Of a DNA stretch of 64,000 nt, positions 1 to 8,366 are shown in pieces. The notes under the pieces are model-generated. The model had not been told where the DNA came from. It searched no databases and was given only the letters and a program-made list of their open reading frames with translations. Location: NCBI GenBank assembly GCA_934446455.1, contig CAKSEE010000004.1, positions 24,157-88,156 of the forward strand, read 5' to 3'. Both the position numbers and the translations under genes were made by a program. Source of the DNA: an uncultured Oscillospiraceae bacterium. Its GTDB lineage: Bacteria > Bacillota > Clostridia > Oscillospirales > Ruminococcaceae. The first letter of the stretch is position 1, and the number at the start of each line of letters is the position of its first letter.

Positions 1-838
1 TATTATATTTGTATCTGCCGAAGCGGGACAGGTCGTACTTCTTTGCGTCGAAGAAGAGGTTGTCGAGCGCGGCGCGCGAAGCCTCTACCGTTGCAGGCTC
101 TCCCGGGCGCAGCTTTCTGTAAACCTCGAGGAGAGCCTCCTCCTCGTTCTGGGTGTTGTCCTTGCCGCTGTCAATGGTGGACACTATGCGCGCGTCCTCG
201 CCGAACATATCCTTGAGCATTTCTGACGTGGAAAGGCCGATAGAGCGCAGGAACGTCGTCGCGGCGAACTTTCTGTTCTTGTCTATGCGGACATAGAATA
301 CATCGTTGCTGTCCATTTCAAGCTCGAGCCATGCGCCGCGGTTGGGGATAACGGTCGCCTTGAAGAGCTTCTTGCCCGTCTTGTCGTGCTCGTAGCCGTA
401 ATATACGCCGGGGGAACGCACGAGCTGGGATACGACAACACGCTCAGAACCGTTGATAACGAAAGTACCGCTCTCGGTCATCAGCGGGAGGTCGCCCATG
501 TATATCTCGTTGTCCATTATCTCGCCCGTTTCCTTGTTCAGCAGGCGGGCGGTCACACGCAGGGGCGCAGCATAGGTAGCGTCGCGCTCCTTGCATTCCT
601 CGATAGTATACTTGGTCTTGTCATCAAGGTGGAAGTCAATGAAGGACAGCTCAAACTTACCGTTGGAATCAACGATAGGGGAAACGTCCTTGAAAACCTC
701 CTTGATACCCTCGGTGAGGAACCACTCGTAGGAATCCTTCTGGATACCGATGAGGTTCGGCATATCGATAACCTCATTTATCCTTGAAAAGGTGCGGCGG
801 GTGTTTTTTCCGAGCTGTATGGGCTTAACATTCACCAT
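1..838 (-). CDS. rpoB: RNA polymerase beta subunit, N-terminal part (runs off window)
   Basis: This is the first 279 or so residues of the catalytic beta subunit of RNA polymerase; the rest lies beyond base 1. The protein begins [17 protein letters not shown] and contains the typical beta-lobe motifs [30 protein letters not shown] and [12 protein letters not shown], which are diagnostic for RpoB. The ATG at 838 is preceded by AAGGAG about 11 bases upstream; an in-frame GTG four codons earlier overlaps that ribosome site and is less likely. The gene has its own promoter (959-987) and the gene upstream on the same strand is a flavodoxin-like reductase, not rplJ-rplL as in many Firmicutes. Identification is secure. 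Confidence 0.97.
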   Translation of the reverse strand, partial: MVNVKPIQLGKNTRRTFSRINEVIDMPNLIGIQKDSYEWFLTEGIKEVFKDVSPIVDSNGKFELSFIDFHLDDKTKYTIEECKERDATYAAPLRVTARLLNKETGEIMDNEIYMGDLPLMTESGTFVINGSERVVVSQLVRSPGVYYGYEHDKTGKKLFKATVIPNRGAWLELEMDSNDVFYVRIDKNRKFAATTFLRSIGLSTSEMLKDMFGEDARIVSTIDSGKDNTQNEEEALLEVYRKLRPGEPATVEASRAALDNLFFDAKKYDLSRFGRYKYN

Positions 839-958
839 CGGCTTTATCACTCCTTATAAAAATTGGGTCGGGAAATGTGTGCAAAACGCCGAAAATAACG
901 AAAAAAATCGGTCAGAACCGCGCTTTTCGCGCACAAATCCATTATGATACAGTATAGT

Positions 959-987
959 ATTATATCATAATATTGTCAATTTGTCAA
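959..987 (-). promoter_or_regulatory. Sigma-A promoter of rpoB
   Basis: On the minus strand a perfect -35 TTGACA and a perfect -10 TATAAT are separated by 17 bases. Transcription would start near base 952, giving a leader of roughly 115 bases before rpoB. A second TTGACA lies inside the spacer but is too close to the -10 to be used. Confidence 0.85.
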
Positions 988-1089
988 TAGAATAATCAGA
1001 CTTTTTTCTAAGTATACATAAAAATTCAAGCGCCGTTTCAGATTTTTTTCTACGTTTTGATGTGTAGAATTTTCGCCACGTTTTTTGTG

Positions 1090-1132
1090 CAAAAAAGAGA
1101 AATTCACCCCCGCCGTCAGGGCAGGGGTGAAT
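1090..1132 (-). terminator. Rho-independent terminator of the flavodoxin-like gene
   Basis: Arms ATTCACCCC and GGGGTGAAT pair (1102-1110 with 1124-1132) and on the minus strand are followed by a T-rich tract (TTTCTCTTTTTT). It closes the transcript of the gene at 1143-1763 before the rpoB promoter. Confidence 0.8.
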
Positions 1133-1142
1133 GCGTCTTATT

Positions 1143-1763
1143 TTAACGTATAAAGTTCGTTCTTATGGGCTCCTCGCGCTCGGGGAACGCAACGCCCGCC
1201 GCTCTGCCCGCTTCAATGCACTTAAGCAGCCACGCCATGTTCCTGCCGAGGGTGCGCATGGTCTGCATTCCCTCCTCGTCGCGCCTTACCTCGTCGGGCG
1301 TATTGCCGTGCACCTGATTCCAGTACTGCGAGGATACTATGGGCATACAGCTTATCGTGAAATACTTGTTCAGCGCGTCGAACGCTGCGCTCGCACCGCC
1401 CCTGCGGCAGCTAACTATGCCCGCGGCGGGCTTTCCGCGCAGCGCCGCCCCGCCCGAATAGAACGCCCTGTCCATGAATGAGCACACAGCGCCGCTTATC
1501 GAGGCGTAATGCACGGGCGAGCCGAAAATAAAGCCGTCCGCGCCCTTTGCAAGTTCAACAAACTCGTTCACGCGGTCGCCGAAAACGCACCCGCCCTTTG
1601 TCCTGCACGCGCCGCAGCCCATGCAGCCTGCAAGCGGCTTTGCGCCCACCCAGAATATCTCGGTCTGAACGCCGCTCTTTTCAAGCGCCGCGGCTGCTTC
1701 GCACAGCGCGGTGTAGGTGCAGCCCCTTTCGTGCGGACTTCCGTTTACAAGGATAACTTTCAT
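1143..1763 (-). CDS. Flavodoxin-fold NAD(P)H-dependent FMN reductase family protein
   Basis: A 206-residue cytoplasmic flavoprotein of the NADPH-dependent FMN reductase / iron-sulfur flavoprotein-like type. The N-terminus MKVILVNGSPHERGCTYTAL is the phosphate-binding loop of this fold, and GCMGCGACRTKGGC (about residues 45-60) is a Cys-rich stretch seen in clostridial multimeric flavodoxin WrbA-like proteins, possibly holding an iron-sulfur cluster. GSPVHYASISG is the second flavin-contact loop. The start chosen is the ATG at 1763 with GGAGG seven bases upstream; a longer frame to 1799 lacks a ribosome site. It has its own promoter and terminator, so it is probably monocistronic. The substrate cannot be told from sequence. 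Confidence 0.85.
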   Translation of the reverse strand: MKVILVNGSPHERGCTYTALCEAAAALEKSGVQTEIFWVGAKPLAGCMGCGACRTKGGCVFGDRVNEFVELAKGADGFIFGSPVHYASISGAVCSFMDRAFYSGGAALRGKPAAGIVSCRRGGASAAFDALNKYFTISCMPIVSSQYWNQVHGNTPDEVRRDEEGMQTMRTLGRNMAWLLKCIEAGRAAGVAFPEREEPIRTNFIR

Positions 1764-1816
1764 ATATGTACCTCCATGTTCTGTATCTGTCCCGTACAAT
1801 AAATGCGGGTATCTAT

Positions 1817-1845
1817 ATTATATATGTTCCGCGTCCAAATATCAA
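1817..1845 (-). promoter_or_regulatory. Promoter of the flavodoxin-like gene
   Basis: Minus-strand TTGATA and TATAAT separated by 17 bases, about 55 bases upstream of the start codon. It is divergent from the promoter at 1865-1894. Confidence 0.7.
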
Positions 1846-1864
1846 CCCCCATATTCTGCTGCGG

Positions 1865-1894
1865 TTGACAAAGGCGCGGCTTATGTGCTATTAT
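1865..1894 (+). promoter_or_regulatory. Promoter of the small gene and yifB
   Basis: Plus-strand TTGACA (1865-1870) and TATTAT (1889-1894) separated by 18 bases, followed by GAGGTG before the ATG at 1923. Confidence 0.65.
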
Positions 1895-1922
1895 AGATAA
1901 AGGAATGTGAGGTGACCCTATC

Positions 1923-2162
1923 ATGGAGATAAATCCCGAGGAAGAAGCGGCGTTTCTCTGCGCAAAGACAGGCTGCACCACAGACGAAGCGTGGAACTAC
2001 ATCATAGCGGGCGACCGCTTTTTCGACGAAAACCCCGAGGGCGGCGCGTCCGACGAGAAGCTCGTGCAGTTCATCTGCGAGGCTTCGGGCATGAGCGAGC
2101 GGCTCGCGCAGCGGCTCATGGACGCCGAGACGGAGTTTTTCAGCAGCAATGGTATGCTGTGA
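1923..2162 (+). CDS. Small acidic protein of unknown function
   Basis: A 79-residue acidic protein that I do not recognise. It has no signal peptide or membrane segment; the composition (many Glu, Asp, Ala) and the pattern suggest a small helical cytoplasmic protein. It has a clear ribosome site (GAGGTGA, about eight bases before ATG) and its own promoter, and ends 21 bases before yifB, so the two are probably co-transcribed. Codon use resembles its neighbours, which supports it being a real gene. No function is proposed. Confidence 0.7.
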   Translation: MEINPEEEAAFLCAKTGCTTDEAWNYIIAGDRFFDENPEGGASDEKLVQFICEASGMSERLAQRLMDAETEFFSSNGML

Positions 2163-2183
2163 TCACATAAACGGAGGAACGCT

Positions 2184-3710
2184 ATGTACAGCGAGATAAA
2201 CGGAGTGGGTCTTTTCGGGCTTAACGCCTTTCCCGTAACGGTGCAGGCAAGCATAACCATGGGGCAGCCATTCTTTGACATAGTGGGAATGCCCGACGTT
2301 GCCGTGCAGGAAAGCAAGACCCGCATAAGGGCGGCGCTCGAGGGTATGCACCTCAAGCTGCTGACGGGGCGCGTTACCGTAAACCTTGCGCCCGCCAGCG
2401 TAAAGAAGATAGGCTCGATGTTCGACCTGCCGATAATTGCAGCGCTGCTTAAGGCGTGCGGCGTTATAAACGCGGACCTGTCTGACGCGGCGTTTATCGG
2501 CGAGCTTTCGCTCAACGGCACGGTAAGCCCTGTAAACGGCGTGCTGTCTATGGTGCTTACAGCTGCGGCGAACGGCATAAAGCGCGTTTTCGTACCGAAA
2601 GCCAACGCCCGCGAGGCAAGCGCCGCAGGCGGCACAGAGGTATACGGCGTTGAACACCTCGGCGCGCTTATAGACCACCTCAAAGGCGGCGCGCAGATAC
2701 CGCCCGAGCCGCGCTATATTCCGCCCGAAAGCAGCGTTAAGCACCTTGCGGACTTTGCGGACGTTATGGGGCAGTCCTCCGCAAAGGCGGCGATAGAAAC
2801 CGCTGCGGCAGGCTCTCACAACATACTTATGCTGGGTCCTCCCGGGTCGGGAAAGTCCATGCTTGCAAAGTGCATTCCGTCAATTCTGCCGAAAATCTCC
2901 TTTGAGGAAAGCATAGAAACAACGCAGATACATTCCGTCGCGGGAATGATAGACCCCGCACAGCCGCTTGTGACGGAGCGGCCGTTCCGCGCGGTGAGCC
3001 ATACCGCAAGCGGCGTGGGACTTGTGGGCGGAGGCAGCATTCCGCGCCCGGGAGAGATTTCGCTGGCGCATAACGGCGTGCTGTTTCTGGACGAGCTTCC
3101 CGAGTTTGACAGGCGCGTGCTTGAAACGCTCCGTCAGCCGCTCGAGAACGGCGAGATAACGATATCCCGTGCGAACGGCTCAGTCACCTACCCTTGCGAC
3201 GTTATGCTCGTTGCCGCAATGAACCCCTGCCCGTGCGGCAACTTCGGCAATCCGCTGAAAAAATGCACCTGCCCGCCGCTCAAGGTGTCGCAGTATCTCA
3301 ACAAAATCTCGCAGCCCGTGCTTGACCGCATAGACATACAGATAGAAGTGCGCCCCGTGGAGTACGGCGACCTTGCAAAGCGCACCCCGCAGGAAAGCAG
3401 CGCCGCAATAGCCGAGCGCGTTCAGCGCGCCCGCGACATACAGGCAAAGCGCTTTGCGGGAACGCGCATCAAAAACAACAGCGGTATCACGCCGGACATT
3501 ATAGCCGAGGTATGTCCGCTTTCGCCCGACGCAGAGGAAATGCTGAGAGCCGCATTCGAGAAGCTCGGGCTTTCTGCGCGCGCATACGACAGGATATTGA
3601 AGGTAGCGCGCACCTGCGCAGACCTCGGCGGCAGCGAGATAATAGAAAAACCGCATATCGCGCAGGCAATAGGCTTCCGCAGCCTTGACCGCAAATACTG
3701 GAACAGATAA
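2184..3710 (+). CDS. comM: YifB/ComM-family Mg-chelatase-like AAA+ ATPase
   Basis: A 508-residue AAA+ ATPase of the YifB/ComM family. Known ComM proteins are hexameric helicases that promote branch migration when foreign DNA is integrated during natural transformation; the role in Clostridia is less well established. The N-terminal ChlI-like domain opens with the family signature (VQASITMGQPFFDIVGMPD, then NLAPASVKKIGS, FDLPIIAALL and GELSLNG). The ATPase core follows with Walker A GPPGSGKS near residue 220 and Walker B VLFLDELPEF near 300, then MNPCPCGNFG with the cysteine cluster typical of the family, and a C-terminal lid domain. ATG at 2184 is preceded by GGAGG. Length matches the family. 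Confidence 0.95.
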   Translation: MYSEINGVGLFGLNAFPVTVQASITMGQPFFDIVGMPDVAVQESKTRIRAALEGMHLKLLTGRVTVNLAPASVKKIGSMFDLPIIAALLKACGVINADLSDAAFIGELSLNGTVSPVNGVLSMVLTAAANGIKRVFVPKANAREASAAGGTEVYGVEHLGALIDHLKGGAQIPPEPRYIPPESSVKHLADFADVMGQSSAKAAIETAAAGSHNILMLGPPGSGKSMLAKCIPSILPKISFEESIETTQIHSVAGMIDPAQPLVTERPFRAVSHTASGVGLVGGGSIPRPGEISLAHNGVLFLDELPEFDRRVLETLRQPLENGEITISRANGSVTYPCDVMLVAAMNPCPCGNFGNPLKKCTCPPLKVSQYLNKISQPVLDRIDIQIEVRPVEYGDLAKRTPQESSAAIAERVQRARDIQAKRFAGTRIKNNSGITPDIIAEVCPLSPDAEEMLRAAFEKLGLSARAYDRILKVARTCADLGGSEIIEKPHIAQAIGFRSLDRKYWNR

Positions 3711-3717
3711 TCGACAG

Positions 3718-3751
3718 GCTGCGCCGCGCTCTTTCGGGAGCGCGGCGCAGC
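3718..3751. terminator. Shared hairpin terminator between yifB and the HD-GYP gene
   Basis: Fourteen-base GC-rich arms (GCTGCGCCGCGCTC and its complement) around a six-base TTTCGG loop, followed on the plus strand by ATTTTATG. It sits between two converging genes and probably ends both transcripts, more convincingly yifB. Confidence 0.8.
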
Positions 3752-3754
3752 ATT

Positions 3755-4354
3755 TTATGTATTATAGGTTTCCTCCACAATGCTCCAGTGGTCGAGCATT
3801 GCCTTTGCAACGGCTGGGTCGTACATGGTGCCCGAGCAGCGCTCTATCTCCGCGCGCACCTTGTCGAGCGGGAGCGCGTCACGGTAGGCGCGCTTTGACG
3901 CCATAGCGTCGATGGAGTCGCACACGGCTATTATGCGCGCGCCGAGCGGTATCTCCTCGCCCTTTGCGCCAAACGGGTAGCCGAGCCCGTCAAAGCGCTC
4001 GTGGTGGTGCAGTATCACCGCCGCTATCCTTGCGAAATGCGGCGACTTGCTGAGGATATCCGCACCTATCTGCGGGTGGCGCTTCATCAGCTTCCACTCC
4101 TCGTCGTTAAGCCTGCCTTCTTTCAGAAGCACGCTGTCGGGTATGCCTATCTTACCGATATCGTGCAGGTGTCCCGCTATATGTATCTCCTGCGTCTGCT
4201 CTGCACTGAGCCCCAGAATCCCGCACAGCGCACACGCCATGTCGCTGACCCTGCGCGAGTGGTCGCCCGTGTAGGGGTCCCTCGCGTCAAGCGCGGAGCT
4301 TATGCAGTCAACAAGGTCGTGGTATTCGTAGCCCGATTCACATTCACAGCTCAT
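3755..4354 (-). CDS. HD-GYP domain protein (probable cyclic-di-GMP phosphodiesterase)
   Basis: A 199-residue stand-alone HD-GYP domain. The metal-binding and signature motifs are all present: GDHSRRV, HDIGKIGIPD, MKRHPQIGADIL, HHHERFDGLGYP and ARIIAVCDSIDAM. In the family such proteins hydrolyse cyclic di-GMP or related cyclic dinucleotides. There is no sensory, receiver or membrane domain, so any input must come through the short N-terminus or a partner. The last residues of the domain (DPAVAKAML) are complete, so it is not truncated. It has its own promoter and no operon partner. Activity is inferred from conserved residues. Confidence 0.9.
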   Translation of the reverse strand: MSCECESGYEYHDLVDCISSALDARDPYTGDHSRRVSDMACALCGILGLSAEQTQEIHIAGHLHDIGKIGIPDSVLLKEGRLNDEEWKLMKRHPQIGADILSKSPHFARIAAVILHHHERFDGLGYPFGAKGEEIPLGARIIAVCDSIDAMASKRAYRDALPLDKVRAEIERCSGTMYDPAVAKAMLDHWSIVEETYNT

Positions 4355-4418
4355 GTTTATCTTCCTTTCCTTTGCGGAATTTTTGTCTCGCAGCGTTAGA
4401 CTTAGCTAACCTATTTAT

Positions 4419-4447
4419 ATATTACTCCTTTTTTCGCAAATTGTCAA
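4419..4447 (-). promoter_or_regulatory. Promoter of the HD-GYP gene
   Basis: Minus-strand TTGACA and TAATAT separated by 17 bases, about 65 bases upstream of the start codon. Confidence 0.75.
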
Positions 4448-4485
4448 GTATGCAGGCGAAAAAACCGTGCGTATGAAAAAACTGC

Positions 4486-4514
4486 TTGCAATAATCTTCC
4501 CGATGATGTATAAT
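4486..4514 (+). promoter_or_regulatory. Promoter of the hprK cluster
   Basis: Plus-strand TTGCAA (4486-4491) and TATAAT (4509-4514) separated by 17 bases. Transcription would start near 4521, which rules out the in-frame ATG at 4519 as start of hprK. Confidence 0.75.
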
Positions 4515-4575
4515 AATAATGTGCGCGCAGCACATAAAAAAGTTCGAGCGCAGAGCGTTCGGGAAAGGACATAAT

Positions 4576-5547
4576 ATGCCCCTTGAAGAAATAAGCAGGG
4601 AATTTTCTTTTCCGCTGCAGAAAATACTTGACGAGTTCAAGCTTGATGTGATTTATATGCCCGAAAACGGCGGGAACACTCTTATATCAAACAACGACAC
4701 AAACCGCCCGGGGCTTCAGTTTGCGGGATTTTACGAATACTTTGACAACAAGCGCATTCAGGTAATGGGAAAAATGGAGGTCGCGTACCTCTCTGGGCTT
4801 GATTCCGAAACGCGCAGAAAGCGCATTGAGGACCTGCTGTCCTACCGCTTTCCCGCGCTCATAATCACCCGCAGCCTTGATGTGTTCCCCGAAATGCTTG
4901 AGCTTGCACCGAATTACGGCGTGCCTATCCTGCGCAGCGAGGAAAGCACCTCGGTGTTCATCTCAAAGCTTGTCGCTTTCCTTAACCTGCAGCTTGCGCC
5001 GCGTATCACGCGCCACGGCGTTCTTATTGAGATATACGGCGAGGGCGTGCTTATCCTCGGCGAAAGCGGCGTGGGCAAGAGCGAAACGGCGATAGAGCTT
5101 GTTAAGCGCGGCCACCGCCTTATCGCGGACGACGCCGTCGAGATAAAGAAAGCCAGCAACATCACGCTCGTCGGCAGCAGCCCCGACAATATCCGCCACT
5201 TTCTGGAGCTTCGCGGTATAGGCATAATCAACGCCCGCCAGCTTTTCGGTATAGGCGCAGTCAAGATGAGCGAGAAGATAGACATGGTTGTTGAAATGGA
5301 GCTCTGGAACCCCGAAAAGACCTACGACCGCATGGGCGTGGACACCCACTACATGACAATTCTCGGCGTAAAGGTGCCGCTGCTCAATATCCCCGTAAAG
5401 CCGGGCAGAAACCTTGCAGTTATCCTTGAGGTTGCGGCGATGAACAACCGCCAGAAGAAAATGGGCTACAACGCCGCAAAGGACCTGCTCCACCAGCTCG
5501 GCATAGACTCGGACAGCGAGGACATCATGTCCGACCTCAACTTATAA
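4576..5547 (+). CDS. hprK: HPr kinase/phosphorylase
   Basis: A 323-residue bifunctional enzyme that phosphorylates Ser46 of the phosphocarrier HPr with ATP and removes the phosphate again, so setting carbon catabolite control in Firmicutes. The C-terminal half carries the Walker A motif GESGVGKSE, the HprK signature ELRGIGIINARQLFG, and the preceding RLIADDAVEI. The N-terminal half is the usual MurF-like domain of the family. The start is the ATG at 4576 (MPLEEISREFSF) with GGAAAGGA a few bases upstream; the longer frame back to 4519 overlaps the transcription start. It leads the conserved cluster through murB, rapZ and whiA. Length matches the family (310-325). Confidence 0.96.
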   Translation: MPLEEISREFSFPLQKILDEFKLDVIYMPENGGNTLISNNDTNRPGLQFAGFYEYFDNKRIQVMGKMEVAYLSGLDSETRRKRIEDLLSYRFPALIITRSLDVFPEMLELAPNYGVPILRSEESTSVFISKLVAFLNLQLAPRITRHGVLIEIYGEGVLILGESGVGKSETAIELVKRGHRLIADDAVEIKKASNITLVGSSPDNIRHFLELRGIGIINARQLFGIGAVKMSEKIDMVVEMELWNPEKTYDRMGVDTHYMTILGVKVPLLNIPVKPGRNLAVILEVAAMNNRQKKMGYNAAKDLLHQLGIDSDSEDIMSDLNL

Positions 5548-5584
5548 GCCGCAAGGCACGGATTGAAAGGAAGTTTGTAATAAA

Positions 5585-6538
5585 ATGTACAACATAGGCA
5601 TAGACTTAGGCGGAACAAACATTAAAGTAGGGCTTGTGGACGAGAACTACAACATCGTATCAAAGGCAACCGCAAAGACCGACCTGCCGCGCCCCGCGGA
5701 GGAGATCTGCGAGAGCATCGTAGATACCGTATGGGAGGCGCTCAACGCCGCAAAGGTAACTATCGGCGAGGTAAACTCGATAGGCATAGGCACGCCCGGC
5801 GTCGCCAACAGAAACAGCGGCATTGTGCTTTACTCATGCAACCTCGGCTTCAATAACACGGACCTGCGCACCCTTATCAAGGCAAAGCTCGGCAAGGAAG
5901 TGTACGTTGAAAACGACGCGAACGCCGCAGCGTTCGGCGAGGTGCTTAACGGCGCGGGCAAGGGCTGCAAGGACGTTGTTGTGGTAACGCTCGGCACGGG
6001 CGTCGGCGGCGGCATTATCATCGACGGCAAGATATACACGGGCTTCAACTTCTGCGGTGCTGAGCTCGGCCACACCGTTATACAGTACGGCGGCAGGCAG
6101 TGCAGCTGCGGCAGGCGCGGCTGCTTTGAGGCGTACTCCTCGGCCACGGCGCTCATAAACATGACAAAGGAAGCCATGGAGGCTCACCCCGACAGCAAGA
6201 TGTGGCAGATAGCGGGTTCGCTTGAAAACGTTGACGGCAAGACCGCGTTTGACGGCATGAGAGCGGACGACGACGCTGCAAAGCAGGTGGTAAACACCTA
6301 CATCGAATACCTCGGCTGCGGGCTTACAAATATCGTAAACACGTTCCAGCCCGAGGTGCTGCTTATCGGCGGCGGTATCTGCAAGGAGGGCGAGAACCTC
6401 ACAAAGCCGCTCGAGGAGTTCATCAAGCGTGAGAGCTACTGCATAGACCCCAACCGCTCCACCAAGCTTGATATTGCAAAGCTCGGCAACGACGCGGGTA
6501 TTATCGGCGCCGCATATCTCTACACTATAGCCGAATAA
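5585..6538 (+). CDS. glk: ROK-family glucokinase
   Basis: A 317-residue sugar kinase of the ROK family, most likely phosphorylating glucose (possibly other hexoses) with ATP. The ATP-binding loop GIDLGGTNIKVGLVD is at the N-terminus, the catalytic Asp lies in ENDANAAAFGE near residue 108, and LGTGVGGGIIIDG is the second nucleotide loop. The zinc-binding ROK signature is complete: the His of GAELGH and the cysteines of CSCGRRGCFEAY near residues 155-185. There is no DNA-binding domain, so it is an enzyme and not a ROK repressor. It follows hprK by 37 bases, linking sugar phosphorylation with HPr regulation. Confidence 0.92.
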   Translation: MYNIGIDLGGTNIKVGLVDENYNIVSKATAKTDLPRPAEEICESIVDTVWEALNAAKVTIGEVNSIGIGTPGVANRNSGIVLYSCNLGFNNTDLRTLIKAKLGKEVYVENDANAAAFGEVLNGAGKGCKDVVVVTLGTGVGGGIIIDGKIYTGFNFCGAELGHTVIQYGGRQCSCGRRGCFEAYSSATALINMTKEAMEAHPDSKMWQIAGSLENVDGKTAFDGMRADDDAAKQVVNTYIEYLGCGLTNIVNTFQPEVLLIGGGICKEGENLTKPLEEFIKRESYCIDPNRSTKLDIAKLGNDAGIIGAAYLYTIAE

Positions 6539-6563
6539 AACTTAATCTATAGGAGGGAAAGCC

Positions 6564-7475
6564 GTGGATTACTCTGCCCTGCAGAAATTCTGCACAGAAA
6601 ACAGGATACCCCTGACACAGGACGTGCCGCTTTCGCCGCTCTGTACAATGCGCGTTGGCGGCAGGTGCGACCTTATGGCGTCCCCCCGCAGCGAGGAAGC
6701 GCTCGCCGCGCTCTACTCGCTTTGCGTAAAGGAGCATATCCCGTTCTTTATCCTCGGCAGGGGCAGCAACGTGCTTTTCCCCGACGACGGCTACCACGGG
6801 TGCATTATTTCGGTCGAAGCGCTCTGCGCGGTGCACGCGGACGGCTGCATAATAACGGCGGGCGCGGGCGCGGCGCTTTCGGGCGTATGCAGGGCGGCGC
6901 TCGAGCATTCGCTCAGCGGGCTGGAGTTCGCCTACGGCATTCCCGGCTCTGTCGGCGGGGCGCTTGTGATGAACGCGGGCGCTTACGGCGGAGAAATAAA
7001 GGACGTTGTGCTGTCCTGCCGCTGCGCGGACGAAAACGGCGTTATACACGAGCTTACGCGCGACGAGCTGCAGCTGTCCTACAGGCACAGCGTGTTCACG
7101 GAAAAGGGCGGGTGCATTCTGTCCGCGCGCTTCGCCCTCACCAAAGGCGATCCCGCGCAGATAAAGGCGCGCATGAGCGAGCTTATGGGCAGGCGGCGCG
7201 ACAAGCAGCCGCTCGACCTGCCGTCGTGCGGCAGCACGTTCAAGCGCCCTGAGGGATACTTTGCGGCGGCGCTTATTGAAGAATGCGGCCTTAAGGGCTA
7301 TGCGGTAGGCGGCGCGCAGGTAAGCGAAAAGCACAGCGGCTTTGTGGTGAACCGCGGGGGCGCGACCGCCCGCGACATCATGCAGCTTGTAGAGCATATA
7401 AAAAAAACCGTCCACGAGGAAAAGGGCGTGGAGCTTGAATGCGAAATGCTTATCGTCGACGGAGAGCGGAGGTGA
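6564..7475 (+). CDS. murB: UDP-N-acetylenolpyruvoylglucosamine reductase
   Basis: A 303-residue FAD enzyme that reduces UDP-GlcNAc-enolpyruvate to UDP-MurNAc with NADPH, the second committed step of peptidoglycan synthesis. FAD-binding motifs are visible: LGRGSNVLFPDDGY, then GLEFAYGIPGSVGGALVMNAGAYGG split over residues 115-140, and SYRHSVF with the conserved Tyr/Arg. The catalytic Ser lies in LPSCGSTFKRPEGYFAA, and HSGFVVN is the C-terminal signature of the type IIa enzymes. Translation starts at a GTG (6564) with AGGAGGG eight bases upstream. murA lies 32 kb away in this window. Confidence 0.96.
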   Translation: MDYSALQKFCTENRIPLTQDVPLSPLCTMRVGGRCDLMASPRSEEALAALYSLCVKEHIPFFILGRGSNVLFPDDGYHGCIISVEALCAVHADGCIITAGAGAALSGVCRAALEHSLSGLEFAYGIPGSVGGALVMNAGAYGGEIKDVVLSCRCADENGVIHELTRDELQLSYRHSVFTEKGGCILSARFALTKGDPAQIKARMSELMGRRRDKQPLDLPSCGSTFKRPEGYFAAALIEECGLKGYAVGGAQVSEKHSGFVVNRGGATARDIMQLVEHIKKTVHEEKGVELECEMLIVDGERR

Positions 7476-7478
7476 CGT

Positions 7479-8336
7479 ATGGACCTTGTTATCGTAACGG
7501 GAATGAGCGGCTCGGGTAAATCCTCCACTGTAAAGGTGCTGGAGGATATCGGCTTTTTCTGCATAGACAATATGCCGCCGCAGCTTATTCCGAGCTTTGC
7601 GGCAATGTGCAGTGAAAACGCCGAAATAACAAAGGTGGCTATCGTTACCGACATACGCGGCGGCGCGATGTTCTTTAAGCTGGGCGAGGTAATAGCAAAG
7701 CTGCATATCCGCGGCATCGACGTCAAGGTGCTGTTCCTTGAAGCCGCAAAAGAGGTGCTGATGAAGCGCTACAAGGAAACGCGCAGAAAGCACCCCCTCG
7801 ACGAGGTGTCGGGCGGCGACCTTTCAAAGGCCATCGACGCGGAAACCGAGCTTCTGGGCGAAATTCGCGAACACGCGGACTACATAGTGGACAGCTCCTT
7901 TTTAAGCAGCACGCAGCTTAAGGAGCAGATAGCGGAGTTGTTTCTGGACAAGCCCACGGACCGCATGATAGTGTCCTGCATGAGCTTTGGATTCAAGTAC
8001 GGCGTGCCGGGCGAGGCGGATCTCGTGTTCGACGTGCGATGCCTGCCGAACCCGTTTTACATACCCGAGCTTAAACACAAAACGGGGCTTGACAGCGAGG
8101 TGCGCGACTATGTTATGCGCTTTGAGCAGAGCGCGCAGCTGCGCGACAAGCTTTTCGACCTTATCGAGTTCCTTATTCCGCACTATGTGAGCGAGGGCAA
8201 GAGCAGGCTCGTTATAGCCTACGGCTGCACGGGCGGAAAGCACCGCAGCGTTACCTTCGCAGAGCTTACCGCAGCATTCCTGCGCGACAAGGGCTGCAAG
8301 ATAATGACGCTTCACCGCGATATAGACAAGAACTGA
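7479..8336 (+). CDS. rapZ: RapZ/YvcJ-family nucleotide-binding protein
   Basis: A 285-residue P-loop protein of the RapZ (YvcJ) family. The Walker A loop is GMSGSGKSS at the extreme N-terminus, TDIRGGAMFF lies near residue 55, and the C-terminal domain carries the family signature GCTGGKHRSV. In Escherichia coli RapZ is an RNA-binding adaptor that controls glucosamine-6-phosphate synthase; in Bacillus YvcJ binds and hydrolyses GTP and affects competence, so the precise role here is open. It starts three bases after murB and precedes whiA, the conserved Firmicutes order, but the usual gene between rapZ and whiA (yvcK/mgfK) is missing. Confidence 0.95.
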   Translation: MDLVIVTGMSGSGKSSTVKVLEDIGFFCIDNMPPQLIPSFAAMCSENAEITKVAIVTDIRGGAMFFKLGEVIAKLHIRGIDVKVLFLEAAKEVLMKRYKETRRKHPLDEVSGGDLSKAIDAETELLGEIREHADYIVDSSFLSSTQLKEQIAELFLDKPTDRMIVSCMSFGFKYGVPGEADLVFDVRCLPNPFYIPELKHKTGLDSEVRDYVMRFEQSAQLRDKLFDLIEFLIPHYVSEGKSRLVIAYGCTGGKHRSVTFAELTAAFLRDKGCKIMTLHRDIDKN

Positions 8337-8366
8337 CCGTGACAAGAACGCAAAGGAGGGCGCGCC

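Noticed and set aside
386-787. 133-codon plus-strand frame over rpoB
   Set aside because: It is antisense to the conserved rpoB coding sequence and has no ribosome site or promoter of its own.
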